From assembly GCF_048771995.1 (NCBI RefSeq), contig NC_133024.1, forward strand, positions 3,353,001 through 3,417,000: 64,000 bases of DNA, written 5' to 3'. The position numbers and the translations under genes are program-made. Origin of the DNA: Taeniopygia guttata. Taxonomy: Eukaryota > Chordata > Aves > Passeriformes > Estrildidae. Below are positions 12,990 to 25,179 of the stretch, in pieces; within the stretch, counting starts at the first letter, position 1; every line of letters begins with the position of its first letter. The notes beneath the pieces are model-generated. The model did no database searches. It was not told the DNA's origin and saw only the letters and a program-made list of their open reading frames with translations.

Positions 12990-13604
12990 TGTGGGAATCC
13001 AGGGCTTCCCCCTGGCTGCCCTGGCAGGTCTGGGACCCTGGCAGGGGTCAGGAACCCCCCTGGACAGTGCCCCCAGAGACACTGTCTGTGATCTCTGTCC
13101 ATGGAAAAGAGTTTTCAATCTTACAGGATGAATTACAAGCTCTGAGTGTTTGATATCAGTAATAATTAAGTGTGGCACAGCTGCAAAAGTAAAATTTTAG
13201 GATTCTAGATTAGGGGTCCAAAGGGGACAAGATGGAGGAATTTGGGTGTGTCTTGTCCTTTTTCTCCTTCTTCATGCCCTCCATGTTTCACTGTGGTGTT
13301 GGCATTTTTCTGTTGGTTTAGGCTGGGGACACACTGTCCAACGTAGGTGACAGATATTGGCACGTTATTGTAAATCCAGCACAGGTAGTTTGTGGTATTT
13401 AATGTTTGTACCATCCCACTGAGGGCAGAGCCCCACACGCTGCCCTGCAGGACAGAGCTGCAGCAGGGCAGCAGAACATGTTAGAGATAAACAGAATAAA
13501 CAGCCTTGAAACCAGCACAGACCAATTATGGCTTCTGCTTTGGCAAGAGAGCAAAAAGACAGAGACTTTCTACAATCTCAAAATCAATACCTCAGATTCC
13601 AACA
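12990..13604 (+). mobile_element. Solo LTR, avian class II (ERVK-like), family 2 copy B
   Basis: This 615-bp block has the same start (TGTGGGAATCC) as copy A, ends TTCCAACA, and runs in the same orientation. The poly(A) signal AATAAA is at 13495-13500. It is bounded by a perfect 6-bp direct repeat GAAGAG (12984-12989 and 13605-13610) that differs from copy A's CCCAAC, so it is an independent insertion. Differences from copy A are mostly single substitutions plus a few small indels near the 3' end, about 5% overall by eye. No retroviral coding sequence adjoins it. Confidence 0.92.
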
Positions 13605-13610
13605 GAAGAG
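13605..13610. repeat. Target-site duplication, right (GAAGAG)
   Basis: GAAGAG directly after the terminal ACA; exact match to 12984-12989. Confidence 0.88.
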
Positions 13611-15806
13611 GAACATTTTTTCACCTGGACTAATCTGAAGCAATACAATATTTATCTAAGCTAAATTAAAAGCCACCTGAGCCAGTCAGTACAGCTCATG
13701 GCTGCAGAGCACTTTCTCTAAAGCATTCAGGTAACTAGGAGGTAGCCACAAGTCACACAGAAGCAAAAATTGAATGCAGAATAATTCCAAATCCATTATC
13801 AGTTTTCCTTGCTGTGCATACCTTCATCTGAGGAGGAGGTGGGAGGAGGGCTGAAAAACCATTTTATTAGCAATGAGGGCCTTCTTATGCACACCTTTCT
13901 CTCTGAGCTTTCCTCATGCTCATAAGATGCCACAGTCACACAAGTCTTACCCACACTTCTTACAGAATTAATCCTGAATAGCACATATATATCTACCTGG
14001 AATAGTATTCCTTGAATTTGCACTCTGATGAACCTGCTGTCTCCTCCTTTTAAAGTATCTGTGAGTAACTGAGGTATCTACCCTGGTTTTAGTTATAACA
14101 CCCTTCTTATGAGATAGAAGCCAAAGAAGTCAGGGAACAGCAGACTTTCAGGGTAGGCAGTGAACTCTGTGTTTTTAAATGACAGCCCATGTAGTGAAAA
14201 ATGTAGAGGAAAAAAAGAAAGACACAGTAAACAGAAAATAGCTATCAAAAAATAGATGAATTCCAAGTATCTGTTATACTTCCCAATTTTGGTCACCCAG
14301 GTTATAATGGTTTCCATCAGCAATAGATGCTATAAATAGCTAAACACATTGCCAAATTTCCACGTGAACAAAATGTAATCATCTGTTCAGTGTAGCCACT
14401 TGGTTGAAAATGGCAGCTATGTTTGAAAGCAGCAGCTTTATTCAGCTGTCTACAATAAGCAGATATAATGGGCACTACAGCTAATGTTGTTTTTTCATAG
14501 TTTAAAAGGTATTGCCTCACCAATTTACCACATAAGTTTACAGTTCACCAATCTTGGTGCAGATATAAAAGGTGTAACTGATCATCTGCTTAATAAAAGT
14601 AATAAAATTACTTTCACACCAATCTTGACACTGCTTTAGCTTTAAAATCCAATGTGAAACTCCATATATGAACTCTTTGTACATTAATTTCATTTTTGTA
14701 TATGATTTAAAAAATATATATCCCAAAGCTTTTGGAAAGAAGAATCTTCAGGATTGATTACAGTTTTTATGAAAGACTCTGTAGAAACCAATCTGGAAGG
14801 TGAAAATCCTTTTCCCACTTTTCTTCCAAAAATTAGGTGCCCTGCAGGGTAATGAGAGCACCAGCTCCTTATGCACAGCCTTCACAATATTTTCCCAGTA
14901 TCTTTGCCCATTAACTGGAGTGCCACATCTAGGCATGGGAAAGTAGCTGGCTCAATCTCCTTTCACATTCCTGCCCTCTTTGCTTGTAAAGGCAAAAAGT
15001 TACAAATAATGATGGGGAGTGTCACATGGACACCTGTGGGGCTAAAACCTCAGATTATTTCACAGATTGCCAAACAGCTGCCTAAAATATCCCTTCTCTC
15101 CTCCATTTCTTTTCCCCACTCATTCCTCTAGAAATTTACACAGGAAAAAGAGTCTAGAAGAGCTCTGAATCTTAAGAAACAAGAAGCAGAATCACATATC
15201 CTTAAGTAAATCAATATATAAACACAAGATTTTCCTTTCTGGTTAGAATTGGTTCGTCAGACCCACGAAAGAAATTCGATCTGTCTGAGGAAATCTGCTG
15301 CAGAAAGCAGATTTCACAGGAGAGAGTCACACTCAGATGGGCATATTTCTCTGAACTGGAGAGCATCTGGCACACCATCAAGCTACACTTACAGTACTAA
15401 TGAACTAAATGAAAGTTTTAAGTAGCACATATGTGCCTTTTGGAAGGACCAGGAATGTGACAACTGAAGACAAGTCACAGGACATTTAACTGCTGCAGAC
15501 AGATGCTCAAACTGCAGCTAGAACCAGAGGAAAACAGAAAAACTTCAAGCACAGAGACTATTCGGATCAAAATTATGAGCATGATGGAGAACTTGGCCTG
15601 TTAATGTAAAGATAGAAAAATAATGCATTGCAGACTACAGCACTTAAAGGAGAGGAAGAAGGCTGAGTAACTGAGCTTTTTGTCAATATATTGTGCCCAT
15701 GCTTTAAATTTTGCCCATTTTAAGACCAAATGTAACTCTCCTTACCCACTACCACATAATTTTGCCTATGGGTACAAATATTGAACAGTTTCATTGCAAT
15801 AACTAA
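13611..15806. other. Non-coding stretch, nothing recognised
   Basis: AT-rich sequence with only short open frames on both strands and no transposon signature that I can name. Confidence 0.5.
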
Positions 15807-15811
15807 GTCTG
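15807..15811. repeat. ERVL LTR target-site duplication, left (GTCTG)
   Basis: GTCTG directly left of the LTR; the right partner GACTG at 16674-16678 differs at one base. Confidence 0.6.
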
Positions 15812-16673
15812 TATTGTGGTTTAACCCCAGCCAACAACTAGGCCTCATACAGCTGTTTGCTCACTCAGCCTCAGTGGGGTGGGGGAAGAGAATAGGAAAA
15901 ATAAAAGTTAAAAAGTAAAGGACTGAGGGAAAGACAGTTTAGTAGGCAAAACAAAAGCCGTACACACAAGGAAAGCAAACCAAGGAATCTGCTCATCCCT
16001 TTCCATGGGCAGGCAGTAGTTCAGACATCTCCAGGAAAGCTGTGCTCCATCAGGATGATGGATCAGATGACTCAGGAAAACCAGCAGCAGCATCCCACCT
16101 TCCTCCTTCTTCCCCCAGCTTTATATGCAGAGCATGATACCCTGTGTGTGTGACTGTCACTACAGACACGTGAAAACACGACGTGAGCCTCTGCAAAGGT
16201 GAAAAAGAGGAAGTTTATTTTCTGACTCCAGCATTTATACTTTTCCAAAGGTGACAGTGGATTGGAGGGTGAACGTGCCACCTCTCCAATGACATTGGAC
16301 AAACTACCAGTACATCAAATTTCTCCACCTCTATGGAGGAATGGTAAACAATAGGTTGTTTGCAGAAAGATGTGCGAGAAAGTTATCTACAAGAATGTAA
16401 ACTCAGAAGGCTTTAGAAAATCTTAAGAATCAGGGCAACAGTGTGATAACCCAGGGTCAGCTGTCCTGGCTCACAGCTCTGTCCCCTCCCAGCTCCTTGT
16501 GCCCCCAGCCCAGCTGCTGCTGGGGGGTGACAGAAACAGAAAGGGCCTTGATGCTGTGCAAGTGCTTCTCAGCAATCCTGAAAATTCTCACTGTTATCAG
16601 CACAGATCTGAAACACAGAACCACAGGAGCCACCACGAAGAAAATTCACTCTGTCCCAGCCAAAATCTACACA
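15812..16673 (-). mobile_element. ERVL-type solo LTR, minus strand, interrupted by a younger LTR
   Basis: Read on the minus strand, this begins TGTGTAGATTTTGGCTGGG and ends in a GGGGTTAAACCAC motif close to the terminus, the ends I know from the very common avian ERVL LTR. A minus-strand TATA box lies at about 16119-16128 (GCATATAAAGC). Five-base flanks GTCTG (15807-15811) and GACTG (16674-16678) agree at four of five positions, as expected for an aged ERVL 5-bp TSD. The last LTR dinucleotide has become TA on the plus strand at 15812-15813. The element is split at about 16148-16446 by a second LTR. Removing that leaves about 570 bp, a plausible intact length. No pol or gag remains. Open frames here are antisense noise. 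Confidence 0.85.
16155..16440 (-). mobile_element. Solo LTR nested inside the ERVL LTR, minus strand
   Basis: On the minus strand this 286-bp block starts TGTTGCCCTG and ends TGTAGTGACA, so it has TG...CA ends. It holds a TATA box (plus-strand ATTTATA, 16233-16239) followed about 15 bases later in transcription by a poly(A) signal (plus-strand TTTATT, 16214-16219). It interrupts sequence that is continuous in the avian ERVL LTR. The direct repeats GTGTGA at 16148-16153 and 16441-16446 look like its TSD, though the left one is one base short of abutting the end. By position it must be younger than the ERVL LTR. Family unknown; a 6-bp TSD would suggest class II. Confidence 0.75.
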
Positions 16674-16678
16674 GACTG
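16674..16678. repeat. ERVL LTR target-site duplication, right (GACTG)
   Basis: GACTG directly right of the LTR; one mismatch to GTCTG at 15807-15811. Confidence 0.6.
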
Positions 16679-17026
16679 CAGTCTCCTGAGTCTTTTACAT
16701 AGAAGGTATGCTTATGCTACTTTTTAGAAAAGGAGAGATGGCACAGCCTTTGGGCAGCTCTGGAGCTCTTAGCAATTCTGCATCTCTCTCACATCCCGAG
16801 GAACAAATACCTCTGGATTTCTTTTCTCATTTGTTACAAAAGTCTTAACACCTTTCTTTTTTTTCTGGCGTCTTTCACATTTACTTCCACTACCTTGTAA
16901 AAAATAGCCACAAAACCAGGTGGACTGGGATCTAATACACTACTGAATTAGGAAGACTCTGGCTCAAGGAAAGACAGTGTACCACATGAGGTAATAAGAA
17001 AGCCTCATATCAGTTCAATTAACATC

Positions 17027-17044
17027 AATAATAATAATAATAAT
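17027..17044. repeat. (AAT)n microsatellite
   Basis: Six uninterrupted AAT units. Confidence 0.85.
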
Positions 17045-20000
17045 ATAAAACCACACTCCAATTAAAATAATTTATAACTAGATTTAGCCATGCTAAACAC
17101 ATAGAAAACAATTGGAAAAACGGTGCAGGTAATGTGTTCCAGGATATTACCAAAGGAGTGAAAGAATATTTCCTCACTGCTTACATTATTTTAAATACAA
17201 CACAATTCTTAAAGCAAAGTTTTGGATGGAAAAAAAATCTCTGCCTGTAGCCTGCATTTGTATTTATGCTGTATTTTGGAGAATAGCTCAAAGCTGACTC
17301 TTAATTTGAAGATATCCCATCCTTGCTTTTGTTGATTTGTGTTCGTTTTGCCCCTGGTTAATAACAGCTAAATAAATATAATAATAAAAGCTCCCTGCCT
17401 AATACTTAATTTTGAGCTTGTCTCATTGAGTTTCCAGCTATTAGTTTTTGTTGTGTATTTCTCTGCTAATTTAGGAGCACTTTTGTATTCACTTGTTCTT
17501 CCCATGAAACATTTATATACAAATCAAGTAATTTCTCCATCTGTTCTAGTATAAAGAACAACTTGATCTGCAAGTATCTCATTATGCAGCTTTTTCTCTT
17601 CCTCTTTAGTAATTATTATTGCTTTCTTCACTCTGCAATTTTTTATATCCTTTTTAAAACTATGGAATGGAAACCATTTCCAGGTTCTAATTTGTACTCA
17701 CACATAAAATTATGTTACTGTTCACATGCATTCTTCTTTTCCTACTCCAAAGCACATGCCACCTTTCCTGTCATTGTAGGGACTGTCACACTGATCCAAT
17801 GCCCCCTTTATTCTCTTTTTCAGTCACTAGTTTTCTTTCCCCCTATTTTTTTTTATGTTGGTCTATGTTTCTAGTCAGATTATCTGATTTCTTCTCATAT
17901 TAAAATGCACTTAATTTAAATGAGCTCTGTTGTTTAGTATTCTTCATCTTTCTGAAGAACTGCTTCTACAGTCTGGCAGAGCACATCTCCAATACACTTG
18001 CAAATGTTAGGAGCAGGAATTTAATACTGACTGCTGAATATGTAGTGAATTCAGTGCTGACCTATGCATAAGAGTATCTTCCTTCACTAACTTCTCACAA
18101 AATTGTATTATTCAAAACCTTTCAATTATTTTTTTTATGTAATATTTCCTTCATTGCAAATAGGAAGGATATTTGCTGCTCCCATGGCAAGACTGGAGGA
18201 GACCGTTCCAGCTTCAGAGTCCCACTCAGTCCTTTCTTTATGGTCTAAGCCAGATTCCTAGAAACTGTCCTCACTTCTTTACCTAGTTTGTGTAGCTGAA
18301 GAGGAGGGGACTGGAGATGTATGAGAAGACCATATGGCCATCCTGGTCATCAAAGAATCATTCTCTGCCTTTCTGGGAGTGTGCACACCCTGCCAGGGCA
18401 TGGATTGCCATGAAACCACCACCCATGGAGCTCTGCTGCAAAAGAAAAAAATCCACACACACTCTGCCCAAGGCCTGCTGTATCCAACAGCCAAAAAGTG
18501 CTGCCTAATCACAGCTGAACAGCTGTGAAAATAAACCTGATCAGTTGCAACTTCATCTGTGGAGAAAGTCATCTTAAACCAGGCTCAGGTCTGTCTTCCA
18601 GTGGGATCTTCCAGTAACATCAAGTGCAAATATGTTGAAAGGCTCTCCCTAATTTTCAGAGCCAAATCATAGTGATCCCATCCAGCCTGTCACCAGTCTA
18701 TGACAAACACCAGGAACAGGAGAGATGCTTTTCCTGCCAGCAGTCTCCTGCTCCCAGGACATTCTCAGAGGGCTGTTAGTGCCAGTGAAAATTAATGGAG
18801 TTACACCCATACCTAATCCATCAATCTTGGATATCATAAGCTGTACCTAGGAATCCTCCACCTGAGCTACAAGAACAAACCAAACTCATGTCAATGTACA
18901 CAGCTGCTTCTTAATAGATGGGTTATACCCATGAGAGGGAGATTCTAGTAATCTCCCAGAATAGCCCTATCTCTGGGTTTGAGAAACTTGCCCAGTCCCC
19001 AATCTTTTAAGCACTTGCTTTATTATCTGTCAGCTATCCAATTAGTCTCGTACAACATGGGGTTAAACACCATGTTAATGGTATGGCTACACAAACACTT
19101 TTCTGGCAGCAAAGCTGGATCAAGAAGTTCCTCTGCTGCTTGCTCTAGCTTTTGCTTCAGCATTTCTTCACTGTACCTGTGTGACTCTCTGAGGTGCTGC
19201 ACTCTTGGTGAGACTGCTGAAGTTACCAGAGTGAAAAAAACAAACCAGAAAAACTTCCTACATTGCAATCTCTTCCTCTCCAGGAAGGAAAAATGTGTCT
19301 GGAGGTCAGATAGACTAGAACTATGAATTTGTAAAAGCTTTTCCAAGTATTAAAACAGAAGAGGGCAGAAAGTACTTGGACTGACTTTGCCATTCTCACC
19401 AAGAGCTCACACTTGTGACTTCTCATAGAGAAATGTGCCTCAAGAGAAGAAACCCTTCACCCACCTGTGTTAAAGCACCCAGAAACCCTGCCAGAAACAG
19501 CCTGGAGACACCATGCAATCAAACTCTAACAAAGTGCAACTTAACATTCAAGGCAATTCAGTTTGAGGTTTAGCTTAAGGTTTTCTCAGCAAAAAGGGAG
19601 ACAATTATAGTTACAGGATTAATTATTAGGGCAACAGGCTGGGTGAGAGAAGAGCTGCTCCCAAGTGTTGCTGCAGATGCCACTGGCTCTGCTGACAGAA
19701 GGAACAACAGACACTGAAACCATCGAGCGTGGTGTGTCTGGGCTCCACTCCACTAGAACTCCCACTTGAAAAGTCACTTTTAGAAGTCAAACCACCTTAA
19801 CCCAAGAGAAAGTAGGGAAAGTGAACTAGATTTACAATCCCTGAACTCAGAATAAATCCACAGGTAGTTTTCATTCTGTTTACAGCAAGGCTGTAAAGTT
19901 GGTGTCGGCTCTTTTCATTTCATGCAGTCTCATCAAAATTCCCTGCTTCATTCATCAAGTGAGGTCAAAGATTTGTGACCTCACTGCTCTGGAAATTTGT

Positions 20001-20909
20001 GTAATATTCAGCCCAAATTAATTCATAACTGATTTATCCTCATAACAACACTACCCTTATTTTTAAAATGTCACTTTTCCCACATTGCTCCATGTACCTC
20101 ATATCTTCTTGCAGTCATGATTCTGCTGGATAAACAAGTCAACTTTTTTAATTTTTCATTTAAAAAGAAAATGCCTATTTTCCAATAGTCTTTCCTCTCC
20201 TGCTGTAACTAGAGTTCAGCTTCCTTGGGCCTGAATGACTAGCATTGCACACAGTGTTTCAGACATTATTTCGCTGTTGCCCTAGAGAAGAAATAAATTC
20301 TAAATATTAATTTATATTATGCATTTAATTATCACTTTTATTATGTACAACAAGAAACTTAAAACTTATCAAGGTCATTCTTACAGCTCATACCTCAGTA
20401 TTTTGGCACAAATCTGGTAAAATTATGACTTGATAATGTTTTTCCTCATGCTGTGTTCTGTGGCAACATGATTTGAAGACAAATGAAAACATTTCTCTCT
20501 ATATATTATGTCAGGATTAAATAATTCATGCAACATACCTTAAATAATATAATCAACAAAGAAATAATATGCTTTTTAGTCTCAGTAATATTTTCTAAAT
20601 ATCCTATTCAACGCTATAAAGATTGTATCTGTTTTCCAGGAGCTAAAATCTATGCTAAAAACCATAGAGGTTGTGGAATGTACCGTTTAGCAGTCCTTAA
20701 ATTGTACTCAATCTTATCTCTAAACTTAGTCATTATTTTTCAAAATTTTTACTAGGCTCTCCAATTTCTGATGATTTTTTTTCTTTATTAAAGTGATTAA
20801 ATGGGCCAGCTGTTTCTACTCTAAATTTTGTTGAGTAGCCCCAGCATGGCACCAACTGTTGTGCAAAGCTTAGTGGCCAGAGTGTATTTATTTATCTGTT
20901 TTGTTTCAG

Positions 20910-21006
20910 GACTGTTATGAATGTAACCTGTACCTGTCACCTGAGGAAAAATCTTACAGAATCTTTGCAATGGAACAGGGCTTTGATATGAGGAGCAATG
21001 GTGGAG
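20910..21006 (+). other. Candidate internal exon (weak)
   Basis: A 97-base segment preceded by a good acceptor (TTTTGTTTCAG) and followed by GTGTGT, a usable donor. One frame is open throughout and encodes 32 residues starting DCYECNLYLSPEEK; the other two contain stops. It ends one base into a codon. The next candidate, at 21446-21472, can continue that frame. I do not recognise the peptide, and an open frame of this length is expected fairly often by chance, so this is a lead only. Confidence 0.15.
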
Positions 21007-21445
21007 GTGTGTGTTTGTAGATTTTTCTTACTTTTTGTTGTGTTTTTTTTTACAGTAAGACCTCATGTGGCACAGTAGGGCTTTTTACAGCACATGGATG
21101 TGTATCTTCAGCTCAGGTAGTAACTTGTGAAAAAGCAGGTCCAAGCTGAAGAAACAAGGAAAGTGCTATTCTGATTTGTATCAGTATGAACCTAGAATGA
21201 CTACTGAAGAAGCACATGGATATAAAAAAACAACTACTGGTTTAGAGGGACATTCATTCCATTCCTGTGTGACTCAATGGTCACCTTTTGAAATTTAAGA
21301 TGCTGAATCTCAGGGCTGCAATTTTAATATTGTCAGAGCAACTTTTGTCCACAACCTCAATATTTTACAAGTTTTAGTTGTCAAAATGCCTGTGTGTAAA
21401 AATTACCACCCCATCACCACGTACAAGTATTTCTCCCCCAAACAG

Positions 21446-21472
21446 AGGAAATGGAGACAGGCTACAAGCAAG
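21446..21472 (+). other. Candidate 27-base microexon (weak)
   Basis: Twenty-seven bases between a pyrimidine-rich acceptor (TTCTCCCCCAAACAG) and a near-consensus donor (AAG|GTAAGA). Joined to the candidate exon at 20910-21006, it keeps the frame and adds EEMETGYKQ, ending again one base into a codon. A multiple of three is typical of microexons. No homology is known to me. Confidence 0.15.
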
Positions 21473-21975
21473 GTAAGAAAATGTTTTGGAGTCTTGTCTA
21501 CCATAGAACCATCTCCTCAGAATGAAAGCCATCATACTGCATATATGTAAACAAAATTATAGCATAAGCTACTTTCTTAACTTCAAAGTCTCAGTAATTG
21601 TCTGAAGGACAGTTGGGCCTCTTGAGCTGATTGTAGGAACAGATATCTTTAGTCACCTAAATCAGGGAAAGAGAAATAAAAAGGTATGTTCTTACAAGCT
21701 GTTCTGTGAGGCTATATTTGCATTCATTTGTCTTACTACAGCTCTGAGTGCATTCACTTATACAATATAGTTGGGTAAGACTTGGCATTTAAAAAGAAAT
21801 CCTGATTAAAATTAATATCACAACTTAAAAAAAAAATAATTTGTTGCTTCTCCCATCTTCTTGGACCAGTTCTAGCCTGCTGGAAAGGCAACAAGGATGC
21901 TCTTTCATAATGATCTACCTAAACAAGACATTAAAATTCAGCTCTGCGACCATTCTGAATAAGAAAAAACTACAG

Positions 21976-22036
21976 CTTTTGTTTGTTGGTTGGTTTGGGT
22001 TTTGTTTTTTGGTTCGTTTGGTTTTTTTTTTTTTTA
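21976..22036 (+). repeat. T/G-rich low-complexity tract
   Basis: TTTG/TTGG-type repeats ending in a run of about 14 T. On the minus strand this would be an A-rich tail. Confidence 0.75.
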
Positions 22037-24709
22037 ACCACAGCATCAAAATGAACCATGTAGAATAGCAGGGACTTGTTTCTTAATGCCTGATGTTATT
22101 TACTAACTTTGTCTCATTTCAATATGTATACACTTTGCATGAAACAGAGGTGCAGACATCAGGAGCTCTATGGTCACAGGCTTTCTTTTCTATGTAATAG
22201 ATGGCTCTGTTTAGAGTATTTGAACTACAAAAGTCAATTTATGCCCCTGTCTTGGTTTGTGGCTGGCTTGAATCTTTAGGGCCCAATTTTGGTGGCCTTC
22301 CAGACATGCAACTCTCTCACAAGTCAAAGCAAAGTTTGATATTAGAATTGAGATAAAATGTTGGATATATACCTAGCTTATTGCACTTCAAAGAGTGGCA
22401 CTTCAGCTAAGGGAGCAGAGAAGATATTCCTACTTCAAACACAGCAGTCATCTTCTGTTTAGTGGACCAGAAATTTCACATCAATATAAGAAAATTTGAG
22501 CTACTGTTAGTAAAAAGGAAATAGCACCACTGTATACCCAAATATCTTAAGTTTCTAACATTCTTGGAGAGTGTAGCCAGTAGTAAGTAAACACAAATAC
22601 TATATTTATTCCAAAAGATAAGTGCAGTTGCTATAGAGATACATTTACATATCTGTATTTGAAAGAAAGCTTTTTAAAAAAACATAAAAAGTTACACCCC
22701 TCCCCTACTTGTAAGCAGGACAAAGATTGTGCAAACTGCTCCCTGTACCATCAATTGTGCAGGAGGAACAGGAATGCTGCTGACAGCAGTTGCTATTCTT
22801 TGGATTCACCAGATACATGCCTTGCATTCCTGTGGCAGCTGACACCACAATTAATCCTTGTATGGCTAAAAGGGGGTGGGGAAGGAGGGAGTTCTGGAGA
22901 ATACTTGGTTTCCATGGATAGCTGGAATAAACCTAGTTTCTTCTCTGGAAGTACTGTCAGTGTTTGGAATCACGATGCCTTTGTGCTCTAATGCCATTCA
23001 TCCACATCTTGTGCCTTTTAGTAAAGATTTCTGAGAGGGGAAAACTTAATGAGCTTCAACCTCGTTTTCTGAAACTTCCTGCCAGTAAAAATGAGGGTGG
23101 GGTGGGGAAGGGGGGAAAGAACTTTTCTCAGAGTCAAGCTATCTTGTACATGAATGAAATGTCTACTGATATTTGAGAAAGTTTTGCCTAGTAAGATTTT
23201 TGGCTTTTAACACTTTCCTCCTCTGTAAATTATTTCTGGCTAAGGATAGTGCAGAAAATGTGAGAGTTTATTAAATGCTTGATTTTTGTCCAAAGGTCTA
23301 CATGGCAGCAGAATTTCTGTAAATAAACAACCAGTGTAAGAAAACTAAAAGAGCCTGACATGTATTTTACTCTTTAAAAAAATCCAGTCCAGTGGTCACA
23401 ACAGTTTCATAATCTCCAATATCCATAAACAATTAAGGGTCTGTCTGGTCTCCTGTACAAAATTTTGAAAATATGCCCATAACCAAAGTGTTTTATAGAC
23501 TTTAAATGAGGATATAAAAACATATATATATATTTAGACATATCATGCTCTAGTGACTATTAATCTAACTTCAGATATTTCTATTGCATCATGATGAACG
23601 GACAGTTTGTGCTTTGAGGTCAACATCTTTTCCATTTATTAGAGTATGAACAGAAATAGGTGATACAGAGCTGCCAAGACTGATGTTTCCTCTGCAGGCT
23701 ACACAATTTTTGCCCTTTTCAGAAGCCAAAAGGGAAGGCAGTGAAATCTATTGGTTTCCCTCCAGGTCAGAGCTCAAAATGCATTGGGACTTTAATGATT
23801 TGTGTGCATTATGGAACAGCTTTGTGACAGATATGTTTTAAATAAAAGTCATGTTCTACTTCCCTGACTTAACTCATAACTTGATTATCCAAATCCAGAT
23901 TTTGCAGGGGCTTTCTTATGGCATTCCAAACAAATCTTTCACTCCTTTTCCTCTTACACCTGTATTTCTCATGCTATCTTATTCAATACTGATGTTTGCT
24001 ATGAGAACTGTCAGAGGGTACCTTTCTGTCCAAGAAAAGAAAGAAACCATTTCAGTAGAATCCTTATCCTTCCTCGCAAACCCAGAATTTGACGTCTATA
24101 ACCTTGTGAATAATCACACGAAGCTATTAAATCATTTGATCCTCTGTTTTTTATGTTTCATATTTTAAAGGCTGGAGGATAAACTAGGCCACAACCAACA
24201 TGTATTTCCCTTTCTTCTCATTTATACCCTTCTTACTGACCATGAAATTAAAGAGAATTATACCTAAAATATAACATGCAAGTTTTATTACTTTATGAAA
24301 AGTAGTTCTTATTTGATATATGATGTTTATATCCCAGGCTCTCCCTAAAAGAGTATGCTTATCTCTACACAACTCAAATAAAGGAGTACCCAGTAAAAAC
24401 TAGCTTTTGCACTCTTTCCCCTCCCCCTTCAATATTTATATATGAAGCAAGTGTTACTATAGAATCCGTATGAGCAAACGGCAGAGCTGCAGGTTACATG
24501 TGCACAATTTACCATCAGATTGGCATTGGCAGTGTGCTCCACCACTTACTTTTTTTTTTCAGGGACTATCTTCCACTAAGATTTCCTTCTGCCTGAGCAT
24601 CTCAAAGTGTTGCACAGGGATGAAGTCAGTCAGTGCCCTCTCCCTCCTTAATTTAAACTTGCTGTTCATTGAAAGAAGGTTCAAAGAGCTGTCTAAGCAA
24701 GATTAAAAA

Positions 24710-25095
24710 TATTATAAATGCAGGCGAACCCAATGGGAAGAAACTATGATGTCTGACTCAATTCAGAAGGCTGAATGATTTCTCTATTATAACTATGCTA
24801 AAATATATTAATATACTATATAAAAGGAGGATACTAAAACTACACACTACTTTCTCTGACTCTAACTTGACTCATGACCCTCTCTGAGAGCCCAGCCCCA
24901 GGTGGGTTGGATTGGCCATCAGGCTCAAACAATCCTCACCAGAATCCAACCAAGCAATCACCCCAGGTAAACAATTCTCCAAACACATCCCACATGGGAA
25001 AAACAAGGAGCAGAACTAGAAATTGTTTTCTCTTTCATTTCTCTCTGTGCACCTCTATGAAAAATCCTGAGAGGGAGAGAAATGTGCTTGCCACA
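24710..25095 (-). mobile_element. Solo LTR of family 1, minus strand, diverged copy
   Basis: The reverse complement of this 386-bp block aligns end to end with the LTR at 1184-1562: the start TGTGGCAAGCACA, the shared central part with its CCAATCCAACCCACC motif, a TATATAGTATAT motif, and the end CCCATTGGGTTCGCCTGCAT. It is older or less constrained than the other copy: the poly(A) signal reads AATAGA, and the terminal CA has become TA, which appears as TA at 24710-24711 on the plus strand. Flanks on both sides are A-rich (TAAAAA and AAAAAG), so a TSD cannot be judged. The open frame spanning it (24874-25170) is not a gene. Confidence 0.85.
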
Positions 25096-25179
25096 AAAAA
25101 GATTTTCAGAAAGACAGGTGTAGAAATTTCAGAGCACAATGACCTCCCCAGCAGTATGAATGTCACCTGAGGAGGAAAA

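Larger units (their letters stand above)
16679..24703. other. Non-coding stretch with simple repeats
   Basis: No recognised gene or transposon. It holds an (AAT)n microsatellite at 17027-17044, a T/G-rich tract at 21976-22036, and a (TA)n run near 23521-23534. Two splice-bounded open segments at 20910-21006 and 21446-21472 are listed as weak exon candidates. Other open frames up to 115 codons look like chance. Confidence 0.5.

Noticed and set aside
5434..13604. A full provirus bounded by the two family-2 LTRs
   Set aside because: Each LTR is flanked on both sides by its own TSD, and no viral gene remnant lies between them.
23697..23765. Splice-bounded segment after CTCTGCAG, before CCAG|GTCAGA
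   Set aside because: Open in two frames but not in the frame needed to follow the 21446-21472 candidate; the donor is weak.
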